In this document: positions 1-10,702 of the stretch, piece after piece | How positions within the stretch are numbered: the stretch's first letter is position 1 | Layout of the letters: each line of letters opens with the position of its first letter | NCBI RefSeq assembly: GCF_009017415.1 | Contig: NC_092408.1 | Span: 248,001 to 312,000, forward strand | DNA: 64,000 bases | Reading direction: 5' to 3' | From: Aspergillus flavus | Lineage: Eukaryota; Ascomycota; Eurotiomycetes; Eurotiales; Aspergillaceae | Translations under genes and position numbers: made by a program | Notes under the pieces: generated by a model | Database searches by the model: none | What the model was told of the DNA's origin: nothing | What the model saw: only the letters and a program-made list of their open reading frames with translations

Positions 1-549
1 GCTCGGGACAAATCTATCAGAATATAGAAATTGGACATATGGCATGTAGAATAAGCAGGAATGTACGCACTGCCCGGTATTCTAGAATACTATATACATA
101 CATCACCATCCACCCCGGTCCAAGCTCAGGTTTCACCAAGGTTTTACCGAGGAGACCAAGTGCCCGCCAAAAGGAACTCTGGCTCGAGAACTTAGGGTAT
201 CTATCCCATGACCTATTGTCGTCAAAATGCATCTATCTAAGCTGTACTGGCTTAAGCAGATCCGTCAAGGATCCATAACAAGCCTAGTCTGACCCATGAT
301 TCACCTGGATATATTTAGAATAGGATTGCACCACGGTTACCCTTTATTCACCACCAGGACCAGCAGCATCAGTTAAGCCGCAGTACGGAATTCTACGGCG
401 TTGACTCTCAAGCCCTTGGAACTCATTCACCGTTGAGCTAGGCAACACTGTCCTGAGGTAAAAAGCCCATCCTTTCCATCATTGTAAAACATTATGAGGA
501 ACAGAACCGCCACATATTTTCTTATCCTAAAAGCAACAACAACAACCCC
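1..549. other. Intergenic, no gene recognised
   Basis: Only short overlapping open frames without family resemblance or splice support are present. The last 80 bases are A-rich and C-rich and could be the 5' leader of the small gene that follows. Confidence 0.5.
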
Positions 550-1073
550 ATGGCTTCCACTACATTATCTTCCAGATGCAGAGTATGCGGCAAAAGGCGA
601 ATCTTCGTTGAATGCTTGACATGCAAGGCGATGCTACAAAATGCCGAAAATGACTGGGACAACCTAGACTTCCTATCTTTCGATGGTGCGTATATCCTTG
701 TATCCACCGACCCCGACTTTATGACAGGTGCACTAACATTAGCCACCCTATCTCCCAAATCCTTCTAAATGTCAAGATACTGATTGACGTGATAACTCTA
801 GAACAGTCAATGTCAAGTTCGGACACAATTTTCCCTCATGAGAGCCGATATCAGACTCACACCTTCGTCCCTGAGAGTCCGGTTGTTGCTAGAAGTATTA
901 TATCCATAGATGAGGAAAACCTACAGCAGATGGTTAAAAAGCTGAACCGCAAACTTGATCGGCACTATACGGCAATTACCAGGGAACAAAGGCGCATATT
1001 GCAATCTTCTCCAGGTCCATCTAGGTGCCTGGCTACAATGCCACCAGTGTACTCCACAGAAAGCAAGAAGTGA
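550..1073 (+). CDS. Hypothetical small cysteine-containing protein (two exons)
   Basis: I do not recognise a family. A model with exons 550..685 and 802..1073 joins two open frames in phase: the donor is GTGCGT, the acceptor CTCTAG, and a CACTAAC branch-like motif lies inside the intron. The product would be about 135 residues. The first exon has two CxxC pairs (CRVCGKRR and CLTCK near residues 10-26), which could form a zinc-ribbon-like knuckle. The second exon has a charged helical stretch (LQQMVKKLNRKLDRHY). The start has an acceptable AACCCC-ATG context. The gene could be a fragment of a larger decayed gene or a chance ORF pair. No expression signal can be judged from sequence. Confidence 0.35.
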
Positions 1074-2092
1074 TGGAATCAGGTGCGAAAAGGTGTCACG
1101 ATATGTGGTCGGATGGCTCTCGAGATATTGAGTCTCTCAAAGCGTCATTGCCACAGTATTCTGAGTCCTGCTTTTCTTTATATTGATGTTTGTGTCTCCT
1201 CTTTTCTATTGGTTGTATAATTGCTCTTATGCTTGCTGTTGCCTGGTTGTTGCCTGAACTAAGCACAATGACAATATATTTGTCTGAGTAGGAGAGGAAG
1301 AAGGACCAATGGAGACCGGGGCACCTGTTTCCTTAATGGTATTGATAGGTCTAAGACTCATTCGTATATTTATACACTGTACCTAGTATAATCAAGCATT
1401 GACGTAATATACCAGTTCTTTTGATATCTACCCTAGTAGGTTTCTAAGACGGCACTATATGTCTATAAATGAACCTAGACAAGATATGCAACAAGGATAC
1501 AGGTTGCTGGCTGGAGATAATAGTACCATTAACACTTTGACTATGATCCCCACTGAATAGTGGGCCACAACTAATTCATGATGATTCGTTTTGCTCCCTC
1601 CCTAGGCGCTTTTCAAGTTGCCATGCATCGCGGAGAAGTATTAAGTCACGGACAGATACGTGCATGATGTCGATGACTTGGCTCCGTCTAATAGACAGGC
1701 ACCCATGTCTTCACAGAGAATACTAATTGCGTGCATCGTATGCATATGTCCTCCACATCATTGTCTCGTAGAGTGGCATTTGAACACAAGGCAAGAAAAT
1801 GGAAAAGAAAGGGGGGATTGCTCAAAACCGGGCGTACACCCGAGGCCCTTCCCAAGTACAGAATGAATAAATAAATATGCATTAGAACGGAATATCCAGA
1901 GAGAAGTCTGACATAAATGAATCGATATCAAAGACCTTCACACTTTAGCACATGCAATAAATTAACTAATTTCGGTAAGCTTACCATGTCTATATCCGCA
2001 GATGTAAAGCTTTTAGGCGTAGGAGCATATGTTTCCAGGTTAACCCCTGAATTCAGACTCTGTTTGTTTCCAGGAATCAGTATAGGATAGAA
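1074..2092. other. Intergenic, nothing recognised
   Basis: About 1 kb of mixed-composition DNA with only ORFs under 70 codons. It probably holds the 3' ends of the flanking transcripts. Confidence 0.5.
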
Positions 2093-4431
2093 TCATGCGA
2101 TCCATTGTAGAGAACTCACATCACTTGTTCCACCCAAAGAATTATCGCAGGGTGGTGGAATGACCGGAAGTCCGAACCTTTTCAAGCACTCCTGTAATTG
2201 ATCTGGAATATCGGTTTGTACACCCTTTGATTTGACGATAGCAAATAAAAGTACAAGAAGGACATGCTCCTCCCTCTCATTTTGGCTTGGGTCTCGTCTT
2301 CTTGACAGTATATGAAGAGTATCTTCGACCAATTTCGAAGTTTGCTGCACCAGGCAAGGGTCTAAACCAACCTTAACAAAAATTATCTCCGGTGCTAAAG
2401 GGTGATTATCTGCTCACCTATAGTCGGCGGTATGACACATCTCTCTGGGCCATTGGGTTGTGTCAACTTCAACGTTAAGCATAGGCAGATAACCGAGATC
2501 AAGATGTCATTTCGATACCAGCGCCCTAAGATAAATCGTTGTACTGGGGACAGGTCAGGGTGCTGGTAGAGGCTGAGAGTTGAGCGACAAGTGTCCAGAA
2601 CGAGTTCCTTAGAATGAAGGTCTGATCCTGTGTCTTTGAAAATATCTGTTAATTTGTGATGAAGAAATGTGCTTTGATGAGTGAGACATAACATCGCATG
2701 CCGACACTGATCATAAGTGCCTTGTTCAAAATGTTTACCACTTGACGGCACGTATGGCGCATTGGAAAGCAGGCGATTGCGTAGACTACAAGATGCGCAG
2801 TGGTCTCCGGTCGATTCCGCTTGTCTGATGGTATTGGGCTTCAAGCTTATCAAGCGCAGACGGAGTCCCAATGACTCTGACAGTGCATGCTGGTAGGATG
2901 TATCGGTGACTGCCCTAAGATCAGGCGTTGGTAAATGTGTCATGCCATCCGACAGGTCTTGATCATTGATGTTTAATGGGCGACTGATATTGTATTGGGC
3001 TTGAAGAAATGGCTCGTGCATGCTCGAGTGTCTTGAGGCATGTATATACAACTCTAAGGCTGCTGTCCATAGTCTCCTACGCATCTCCGCGTCAAAGATG
3101 GACATAGTCCCGCCGAATAATTCTGGCTCCTGATGCAATCCCATGATAAGGCAGGTTTGTATCAGTTGTCCCGCTAGTCTCCAGGCAACTGTTGCTTTCG
3201 ATCCATCGGTGATACGAGCCATGACCAGCAAGCATTGAGTTTGGATGCACTCAAGGGACGGTCGGCTCTCTGATGATCTGCAGTGTGAGACCAATTCAGC
3301 CAGCTGCAAACCCTGAGATTCTATTCGTTGAAACCATTCTGGGGAGGGGTCGTGTGATATACTTTCACGATCGGGGTGCGCGAGTAGCCCGAGTCGAAGA
3401 ATGATGACTAAATTTGTGACCCAGGAAAGGCTCAACGTCTCTGGAGATCGCCAAAAGGCTTCGAATTCCTCTTTGAAAGATGGAATATGGATCACACGGT
3501 GCGTGTTTTCAAAACTCTCAAAGTAGACATCCAGCAGAGCGCTAGCAAGTGGCTTCGCAGGAATTAGAGCACGAAGTGCAGTCTCGACCGATAGCGAGGG
3601 GACTAATGAAGATAATGGTTCGGGTTTTTGCTTCTTGGTATGCTCTCGGATGTGCTTAAATACTTGATTGACCATGTAGCAGATGGGATGACTGCTAGGT
3701 CGATTCCGGAGCGAATAGATTTCTGGGAACTGAGTACGATTGAGCGAGCATATTAGTGACGTTCTCAATTCTCCCGAGGTAAAATTTATCCCCAAAGTAC
3801 TTACTAGATAAATTAAGCCCGTCCAATGTCTACTGGATACGAATTCTGTCTTACGCCCATTCTTCCCTCTCAAATAGCCCTCGGCCTCGAATATCTTGGA
3901 GATATTGGCGGGCACTTCAGCAGGAGATGCTATAAGGCTGGTATTTGCTGGAAAGCTTTGCGGTTGATGGTGCTTAGATTGCCTTTGGCGCAGATCATCA
4001 GTGGTATTCTGGCTTGACTGTAACCGACTCAGGACTGGCAAGTAGGTGTTCAGAAGGGATTCCAGCTTGTGTACACGTGCATTTAAATCCTCCTGTCTCT
4101 CAGCAAGCCTAGTGGTGTCCGGCAAAGGCAATTCTTGTGATGTTGCTGTGCCTGAAAAAAACGATACATTCTTTGCGCTCGTGTCCCGCTTCCGTGTGGT
4201 CGTGGCCGTATCCAAGTCGTCTATGTAGTGGCATGAACATTTGTTCTTCGTACACTCCCCACATGGAAGTCTGCGGTCACAACGAGACCTGCGCCGCCGA
4301 CATTCGGAGCATGAGTTAATCTGTCGCCGTCTTTTCTTTCTTGGTGGAGCGTCGGCTTGCCCGGACTGGAGGTCTCTTGACACTTGTATTTCAGACTCCG
4401 GCGATCTCCGTTGAAAGGCAGACTCGCTCAT
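2093..4431 (-). CDS. Zn2Cys6 fungal transcription factor (fungal-specific TF domain)
   Basis: Nuclear regulator of about 760 residues in two exons, 4431..2418 and 2361..2093. The intron is 56 nt (donor GTGAGC, acceptor TTTAG) and restores a continuous C-terminus starting DPCLVQQ. The N-terminus has a basic run RKKRRR (residues 31-36, likely NLS) followed by a Zn2Cys6 cluster with Cys41, 44, 51, 57, 60 and 65/67. Next comes a probable coiled-coil linker near 110-135 (RLAERQEDLNARVHKLE). The middle region (about 270-560) looks like the fungal_trans domain, with the usual RRRLWTAALELY motif. It lies divergently from a decayed transporter. Its promoter, at about -163, carries a CCG-N6-CGG palindrome that recurs upstream of the reductase at 6380, so a local regulon is plausible. 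Its target pathway is unknown. Confidence 0.88.
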
Positions 4432-4593
4432 GATTGTATGATGTGACCTCTCTTTAGCTTGTAATTCCCCCTTTCAGAGAGAGCTAAATCATGCCTCTTG
4501 GAGAATATACAGAGGTGTGTCGAGGCGCAAAAGGCGGCGAGGTCGTATATACGCAGTTGATCCCGTGGTGGCCGCAGCTACGCCGCAATTACG

Positions 4594-4605
4594 CCGTATT
4601 TACGG
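4594..4605. promoter_or_regulatory. CCG-N6-CGG palindrome in the regulator's promoter
   Basis: CCGTATTTACGG, 163 bp upstream of the Zn2Cys6 gene's ATG. Everted CCG/CGG half-sites are a typical Zn2Cys6 dimer target. The same palindrome with identical flanks (GCCGTATWTACGGAA) occurs before the gene at 6380, which suggests an autoregulated shared operator. This is inference from the motif alone. Confidence 0.5.
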
Positions 4606-4778
4606 AATCCTTCCTCCTACAAGCTGATAGGCTACCGCATTCCCATTCCTATACTAGTAATAAATCCAAAAGCCTTACATTCTCGTCTAGATTGACAAAT
4701 ATGATTTTTTGTTTAGACATCAATACCAATACACTTCTGCTTCTTTTTTTCTAACATAAGATCCACGATTCTTACGTT

Positions 4779-5594
4779 ATGAAGACTGAAAACCGGACAG
4801 ACGCCGACGAAGGTGGCTTATCTAACGGAGAATCCACCCCGTATACTCTCGAGGATTCCTTCCCAGAAAGCAATTTGGTGAAGGATATAGTGGGATGGAA
4901 TGGCCAAAGGATCCAGCAAATCCCAGGTTGCTTAGTATTCCCTACAATTCATCAATCGACACTAACCCGTCTCTAATGGTAGAAACTTTTCAAAAGGCCG
5001 AAAGTGGTCAATTCTGGGTTTTGTCAGTCTAATGTCCTTTCTTAGGTAGGAAACACGACTACAACTCCTTTTTTTTTTTTTTTTTTTTTTTTTTTTGACA
5101 TGTTTTTAACCGTGCATTAGTCCCCTTACATCATCAATATTTACACCGGGTGTTCAGTTCATGAATGCATCCTTTCACAACGAATCCAATGTCTTGAGCT
5201 CATTGGTCGTCAGCATCTACCTACTTGGCTACGTTGTTAGTATCTAACTCCTTTTTGAGGTGTTTCTATTCTAAGCTAATATAGTTCTGTCCATTGGTCC
5301 TTTCGCCGCTCAGTGAAATATATTGTCGACGGCCGGTTCCTTTCACCGCAAACTCGATATTCGTTCATTTGGCAGATCGGCTCTGCCAAAGCACCAAGCT
5401 TGGCAGCCCTCATTATCTTCCGGTTCCTGGCTGGTATAGGTGGCCCCGGATGCCTCACAATAGGAGGTGGTATTATAAGCGACCTCTTCGCCCCAAATGA
5501 ACGAGGAGCAACTATGGCTGCATTCAGTATTGGACCCTTAATAGGTCCTACCATTAGCCCCATTGCAGGGGTTTTTTTTATCTCAGCAGGTCAG
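4779..5594 (+). pseudogene. Decayed, C-terminally truncated MFS multidrug-type transporter
   Basis: Pieces of a DHA1-like major facilitator can be followed across frames. There is an acidic N-terminus ending VGWNGQ, then RKWSILGFVSLMSFL, then SPLTSSIFTPGVQFM, a TM2-like SSLVVSIYLLGYV, then LSPLSEIYCRRP, and finally IIFRFLAGIGGPG through GPTISPIAG. Two introns seem preserved: about 5046-5123 (GTAGGA...ATTAG, containing a 28-nt T tract) and about 5230-5286 (GTTAGT...ATATAG). At least two frameshifts are needed, near 4905 and near 5365. Homology stops after about TM5, where sequence resembling a protein-kinase tail begins. More than half of the transporter is missing, so it cannot be functional. 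Confidence 0.75.
5069..5096 (+). repeat. T28 homopolymer inside a relic intron
   Basis: Twenty-eight consecutive T residues lie within the first relic intron of the MFS pseudogene. The tract could be a grown polypyrimidine tract or an assembly-sensitive homopolymer. Confidence 0.9.
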
Positions 5595-5864
5595 TTAGAG
5601 ATGGGTATGTCAAATGACTTCATTTTACTTTCGTATGAAGATACTAAAGAGCTAGCAAGTATTCTGGGTATTACAGAACAATTCAACTTCTCTGAGCTCA
5701 TTGGAAAAGCAGGCCTGGTCTCTATAGCTGAAGAAATTAAAGATGACCACGGAAAGCCCCAGTTTGTAGACCTTATTTCTAGAATGCTGCGCTGGAGTCC
5801 CGAGGACTAGTCTACGGTGGAGGACCTGCTTTCTCATCCATGGCTTCCGCAAACGAACCTGTGA
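5595..5864 (+). pseudogene. Protein-kinase C-terminal fragment fused to the MFS relic
   Basis: Directly after the transporter remnant, in the same frame, the translation changes to a kinase-like C-lobe end. It includes FVDLISRMLRWSPED, an in-frame TAG at 5808-5810, then STVEDLLSHPWLPQTNL and a stop. RMLxWxPEDRxTxxxLLxHPWL is the usual terminal motif of fungal SRPK-like and other CMGC kinases, and the TAG stands where the conserved Arg is expected. No catalytic loop or Walker-like elements are present. It is best explained as a recombination remnant. Confidence 0.6.
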
Positions 5865-6210
5865 ATGAATGAGAAGGAGGGTATCTGTACAGTAAATAAA
5901 TGTTTCTTCGCTCAAGGAAACTGACCGTGCAGGCTTTTCCTTCGCTACCATAGTCCGGTATATTAACGGCCGTAGGACTGATGTTGAATAACAATTATCC
6001 CATTCGACTACCTCAAGATGTCCGAACACTAGAAGTGTCTCTATAGAGTAATTTATAGGTGGAATTCTTGTTGACAACTGATTATATATCCTCAACACAC
6101 CAAGGACCCGGACTTCATGCCCTTTATTTCGTCCATCACCATATATGTCTGTTTATTTTCAATAGGAATTTCTAATCACATATGCTTTAAAGCCTTCGCT
6201 GACAAATGGA

Positions 6211-6257
6211 CACCGTACTTTCGCCGTATATGTACCGTATATGCGCCGTATATACGG
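6211..6257. promoter_or_regulatory. Cluster of CCGTA half-sites ending in CCG-N6-CGG palindrome
   Basis: Four CCGTA motifs lie within 47 bp, and the last forms the perfect palindrome CCGTATATACGG at 6246-6257, 123 bp before the ATG at 6380. The palindrome and its flanks match the site in the promoter of the Zn2Cys6 gene. It is a candidate operator for that regulator, and the tandem half-sites suggest cooperative binding. The rest of 5865-6210 shows nothing recognisable. Confidence 0.5.
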
Positions 6258-6379
6258 AACACCACTATACTTCTCCCGTATAAAATACTATCCATTCCCC
6301 CTGTGCATCGGATCACAACAACTCCAATTCCACTATCAAATCATACAACAGAACCTCTAATACCTTCCCTCAAAGCAAG

Positions 6380-7522
6380 ATGACCAACCAAGCAGCCATC
6401 CTCACTCAAACCCACGGTCCCCTAAAAATCAAAGACCTCCCCATCCCACAATGCCACCCAGCAGAAGTGCTAGTCAAAGTGAAGGCAGTGGCCACCAACG
6501 CCGCAGACTGGAAGATATACGAGGGACACTTCCCCCAAGATCTCCCAATACTCCTCGGCTGTGACATTGTCGGAGAAATCTCCGAAGTCGGCTCAAGCGT
6601 GACTGGCTTCAGCATCGGCGACAGGGTATATGCAATTGTTCAAACCACAATTAAATATCCACTGACTAAGTCACAGGTAGCCGGCTACACCCAACAACAA
6701 CTAACCGGAATGCAATCCATGCTGAAAACAGGTCGAGTAGCGTCCGATCTCCGCCACGGTGGGTACCAGAAGTACGTCCCCATGCTCCCACGCATGATCT
6801 TTAAGGTTCCAGAGTGCATCTCCGATGAAATCGCAGCGACGTTCGGGTGTTCTTTCTTTACTGCCACCGCTGCCGTCTTCAAATCCCTCGGCTTTCCCTA
6901 TCCGATTCTGGCCTCTGCTCCGCCGGGTGAATTAGAAAAGGTCCTGGTTTGGGGCGGCGCAAGTGCCGTTGGCGCTTTTGCGATCCAGCTTCTTAAGGCG
7001 TCGCACGCTGAAGTCACGGCTGTTTGTTCCGCGAAGAGCTTCGACTATGTGAGAAGTCTAGGAGCAAGTCATGTCATTGATTATGGAGCTGGTGATGTGG
7101 TTAATCAAGTGAAAGAACAGGGTCTTGGGTTTAGGATCGCGTTTGATGCCATTTCGTCAAAGGAGACGTGTAATGCCTGTTTGGATATTGTGGGTGAGGG
7201 TGGGAAGGTGGCGAATGTGCAGTTTCTAGAGGCGCTAAGACGGCCGAATATTGATTTGGTGCATACGAATGTTGTTGATATTTTGGGGGAGTCGGTAAGT
7301 CACCTATTCTGCGTTGATGTTGTTGGATTATGCTGAGATTGGTAGGATGCGGAATTCCTTTCCTCTTTGATCGGGGCTTGGATACCGAAGGTCTTGAGTG
7401 AAGGAACTCTGAAGGGGGTGCAGTTCATGAAGTACTCTGGTGGCTTGGGTGATATTGATCGTGCAATCAGGGATCACCGCGATGGCAAGATTGCTGGGAA
7501 GGGAGTTGTTAGTGGTATCTAA
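6380..7522 (+). CDS. Medium-chain reductase, ToxD/trans-enoyl-reductase-like
   Basis: NADPH-dependent medium-chain dehydrogenase/reductase of 363 residues in exons 6380..7294 and 7346..7522, with a phase-0 intron (GTAAGT...GGTAG). The N-terminal GroES-like part carries GCDIVGEISEVG and GDRVYA. The Rossmann part has VLVWGGASAVGAFAIQLL (near residue 190) and SLGASHVIDY. The catalytic and structural zinc ligands of classical alcohol dehydrogenases are absent, as in LovC/ToxD-type enoyl reductases that serve polyketide synthases in trans. No synthase lies nearby, so the substrate is unknown. The upstream palindrome links it to the neighbouring Zn2Cys6 regulator. It converges with the reductase at 7886-9134. 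A generic quinone oxidoreductase role is the alternative. Confidence 0.88.
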
Positions 7523-7885
7523 AGCGTGCAACTTGTGAATTGCTTGATTGTGAAGTGTAGAATGGAGTGGCCAGCAGGGAACGTTGGCTTGTGTAGCCAA
7601 TTGTCTCTTGAATTGGGTTCCTAGAATGCAAAGATACAATGTAAACGATACACTTACATTGATATAGGTGTGCACCTTTGACAATGTCCAGTTTGATGTT
7701 ATCCTCATATAAGATTAGTCAGTGGACTTATCCTTCTTTTATAATGGCTCTGCTACACAGTACCACTCAGTAGGATGTCCAAAAAGCAGCGACTTAATTC
7801 CTAAATTCGACATTTGGTTCAAGACACTCATTTAGCTATATAGTATATTCAAGTATCCTACACATACCAACTCCATGAATGCGGT
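7523..7885. other. Intergenic between convergent reductase genes
   Basis: It presumably contains both 3' untranslated regions. Only short antisense ORFs are seen, none with resemblance to a protein family. Confidence 0.5.
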
Positions 7886-9134
7886 CTACTTATACTGCGG
7901 GTATTCCTCCTTCTTCCAAACCCTCCAAACAAGTCTTTCACCACTAACAGCACCACTTCTCAAGGTATCCAGAGCCGTAGAAGCCCTCTGCAAAAGCGAC
8001 TCGCCTTCAATTTCCCGATACTGATTCGGTTCAATCGCGCCAGATTCAAGGAGCGCGGGAACGATTTCTGGGAACAGATGATCTCTCAAGAAAGCATTCT
8101 ATGATAGAATCAGCTACCCGAAAGGAAGACAAGACGAGGACATGGGATCAGTGTACATACCGCTTCAAAGGTATAGCTTACAACGCTATGGACCTGCACA
8201 CCAGGTACCCAGGATGCTTCCCCGTTAACATCAGCTGAAAGCTGCACGCCTTCTTTGTGGGAAGGAGGGCGGATAACCACAGGAAGAACAGCGGCTACTA
8301 TTGAGCCCGGCAGAGTTGCGATTTTGGCGATGTGTTGCAGGGATCCGGATTTTGAGGTCACGCAGTCGAAAGCGCGGATGGGAATGGCGGGGCTTTCTGT
8401 GTTTAGTATATTGAGGATTGAATCAACAGCGTTGGGCTCTTGATAGTCGAGGACATGTTTAGCACCGTGCTTCTTGATCTTTTCGTGGTGCTTGGAAGAT
8501 GCCGTTGCGATGATGTTCGTGTAGCCCCAATGCTTGAGGATCTGGACTGCGAATTGGCCAACGGAGGTCGCTGCACCCCAGATGAGAATCGGTGTATGTT
8601 GATTCTGCGGGAGAAAGTCGGTGGAGCGTGGCCAAGGCAGCTCCAGACCAAGCTTGTCAGAGAGAGTCAGAAATGCGGTGCAGAAATTCGTCGGTACCGT
8701 AGCCACAGCGGCCAGCGGCATGTTAGGAGGGACCTAGTTTATTGGTCAGATATCTAGAACGTAGCTGAAGAAATGTCATTCAAAGATGAATAGTGAACTC
8801 GAACCTTTCCAAATAGGTGTTCCGGTGCGGTCACGTAGATCTGTTGGCCCTTTTCCTTTTCGTTGTGAAAGAAGAAACCAAATACTTGATCACCCACACG
8901 AAGGTGCTCGACACCGGGTCCAATCGCCACCACGGTACCTACGCCGCTGTCGCCGAGACCTTGGGGGAATTGCACCATTAAACCAGCATCCACTTGGTAC
9001 ACATCCAAGGGTGCGGACGGCACCCATTCTATTCGGACTCGGACCTCATTTTGCTGGGGCTCTGGGGTTGGGACTTGCACCAACTTCAAAGGCTGCTTAA
9101 TGCCGGTTATTTGAATTGCAGGGTGGGTAGCCAT
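7886..9134 (-). CDS. Zinc-independent medium-chain dehydrogenase/reductase
   Basis: Oxidoreductase of about 371 residues in three exons: 9134..8805, 8733..8161 and 8098..7886, all joined in phase 0. Introns begin GTTCGA (a weak donor) and GTATGT. The start MATHPAIQITG is the first true ATG; the upstream extension of the frame begins inside the leader. The GroES-like half has GDSGVGTVVAIGPGV and VGDQVFGFF. The cofactor half has ILIWGAATSVGQFAVQIL and KKHGAKHVLDY, typical of NADPH-binding MDR enzymes. Zinc ligands are lacking. The C-terminus (SGERLVWRVWKKEE) matches the family's usual end. It is divergent from the bZIP gene at 9597 and convergent with the reductase at 6380. The substrate cannot be inferred. 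Confidence 0.85.
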
Positions 9135-9596
9135 GTTTTCTCTGGCGGTTAATCTGAACGACGGATAATTGAAGCGATGGATATTCCCACAAAACAGCAT
9201 GAAGCGGCTTGCTTTATATGCTAGCTAGTGGGGAAGACAAGGGACTGGGATTTGACGCACTTGTTCAATGTTCCGGTTGTGATAGTGCATGATGAATAAT
9301 AAGCTGCTTACTCTGTCCCAATTCGAATTTGGTATAGAGTGATTAAGAGGTAGCAGTATAGTATGGTTCGATCAACTGTGGACCTTTGATGAAACCACCC
9401 TCAAAGATAGGGCAAGTTTTCGGACTTAGGGCGGCTTTAGTCCCGTCCGCGACTTATGGTTGGCCAGCAAACCCTAATGCCGATTAACTGCTGGACTCAA
9501 AAATGATTAGAAATCCAAGGGTCGCCCTTAGGTGGGCCACAGACCGACCTTCCACCAATGACTTCAAATATGTAAGCGTCTTAATTTAAAGCTAGG
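9135..9596. promoter_or_regulatory. Divergent promoter between reductase and bZIP gene
   Basis: A 462-bp intergenic region between two diverging start codons. It has no copy of the CCG-N6-CGG palindrome found elsewhere in the island. No other named motif could be supported. Confidence 0.45.
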
Positions 9597-10677
9597 ATGA
9601 AGGCGAATGACGTCCCGTTCCCAAAGCTCCCAACTGCAACGTACATGTCACTGTTTGAGAGAATCTGCCCCATAACCATGACGGAGACTCCAAGGACCTC
9701 GCAATTAGTGGATCCGAGCTTATTATTGAGCCTTCAACGGATGCCACAACAGTTTATGGCATATTCCCCTGATGAGGACTGGAGTGGAGTCACCAACCCG
9801 GCTGCTCGACGCAGATTACAAAATCGGCTGAACCAGAGAGCCTACCGTGAGATATCCATTTATCCCAGAATAGATCCAAAGCGCACTTCAAACTGACCAA
9901 GTCCGGCTATTCCGGACTGCAGGGCTACGCCGACAAGGCCAGGACAAACGAGCAACGCAGACGGACGGTGCCCACATTGAGTCTGCAGGTCATCACCACC
10001 CTACCCCTGTCCCGACTCCTGCGAAGGCGTTGGCACATCATGACTCGATTACATGCGGGCTCTCTGAGTTGCAGCATCTGGAGTGTACATTTGCCCCTCC
10101 AAACATACATGACCTCATGGCCCAGTTCGAGAGGAGAGCCATGGCACGCTATGCCGAGGGTTCGCCCAAAACAGACCTTCTGCTGAATTTGAGTAGATTA
10201 AATGTTCTACGTGCAGCTTACCAAAATGTGGTTGCAATTGGCATGACTGTCGAATGGATGTGCCAGGATAGTACGATTTCAATTTTTAGTTTGGCCAGGC
10301 CACAACATGGTGAGCATAGCATTCCGCAAAGCTTACAACCAACGCCATTGCAGCGAACCGTGCCACACCACCCATGGCTCGATATCTTCCCAATTCCACA
10401 AATGCGGGATAATCTCATCCGTGCAGGGAAAGATCTAGATGATGATGAGTTATGCCATGACCTTACCGCATTCTGGGATACACGTCGTAGCAACGCAACA
10501 ATGCTTGTATGGGGAACACCTTGGGATGCCGAGAACTGGGAGATCACGGAAGACTTTGCAAGGAAATGGCGATTCTTTCTTCGAGGCTGTCCTGAGATTC
10601 TTATTTCGACAAACAAATGGAGAGCCCGGAGGGGGGAAAAGCCGCTCCTTTGGAAAAGGGTGTTTGGTAATCAATGA
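9597..10677 (+). CDS. bZIP-type regulator with DUF3425 C-terminal domain
   Basis: Probable transcription factor of about 334 residues in exons 9597..9846 and 9923..10677. The 76-nt intron (GTGAGA...CTGCAG) splits an Arg codon inside the basic region. The basic region reads NPAARRRLQNRLNQRAYR and continues LRRQGQDKR after splicing, as in the DUF3425 group, whose leucine zipper is short or degenerate. The C-terminal half (about 130-330) contains SRLNVLRAAYQN, HHPWLDIFPIPQMRDNLI and WGTPWDAENWEITEDFARKW, the DUF3425 hallmarks. The start is uncertain: a second ATG at 9679 (MTETPRT) is equally good. It sits among reductases of a putative metabolic island, where regulators of this class are common. 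Confidence 0.82.
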
Positions 10678-10702
10678 GGTATAGAAAGATAATCATTTTG
10701 TC

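Noticed and set aside
5313..5810. 166-codon ORF as a real MFS-type gene
   Set aside because: It starts mid-transporter after a frameshift and ends in kinase-like sequence; it is part of a composite pseudogene.
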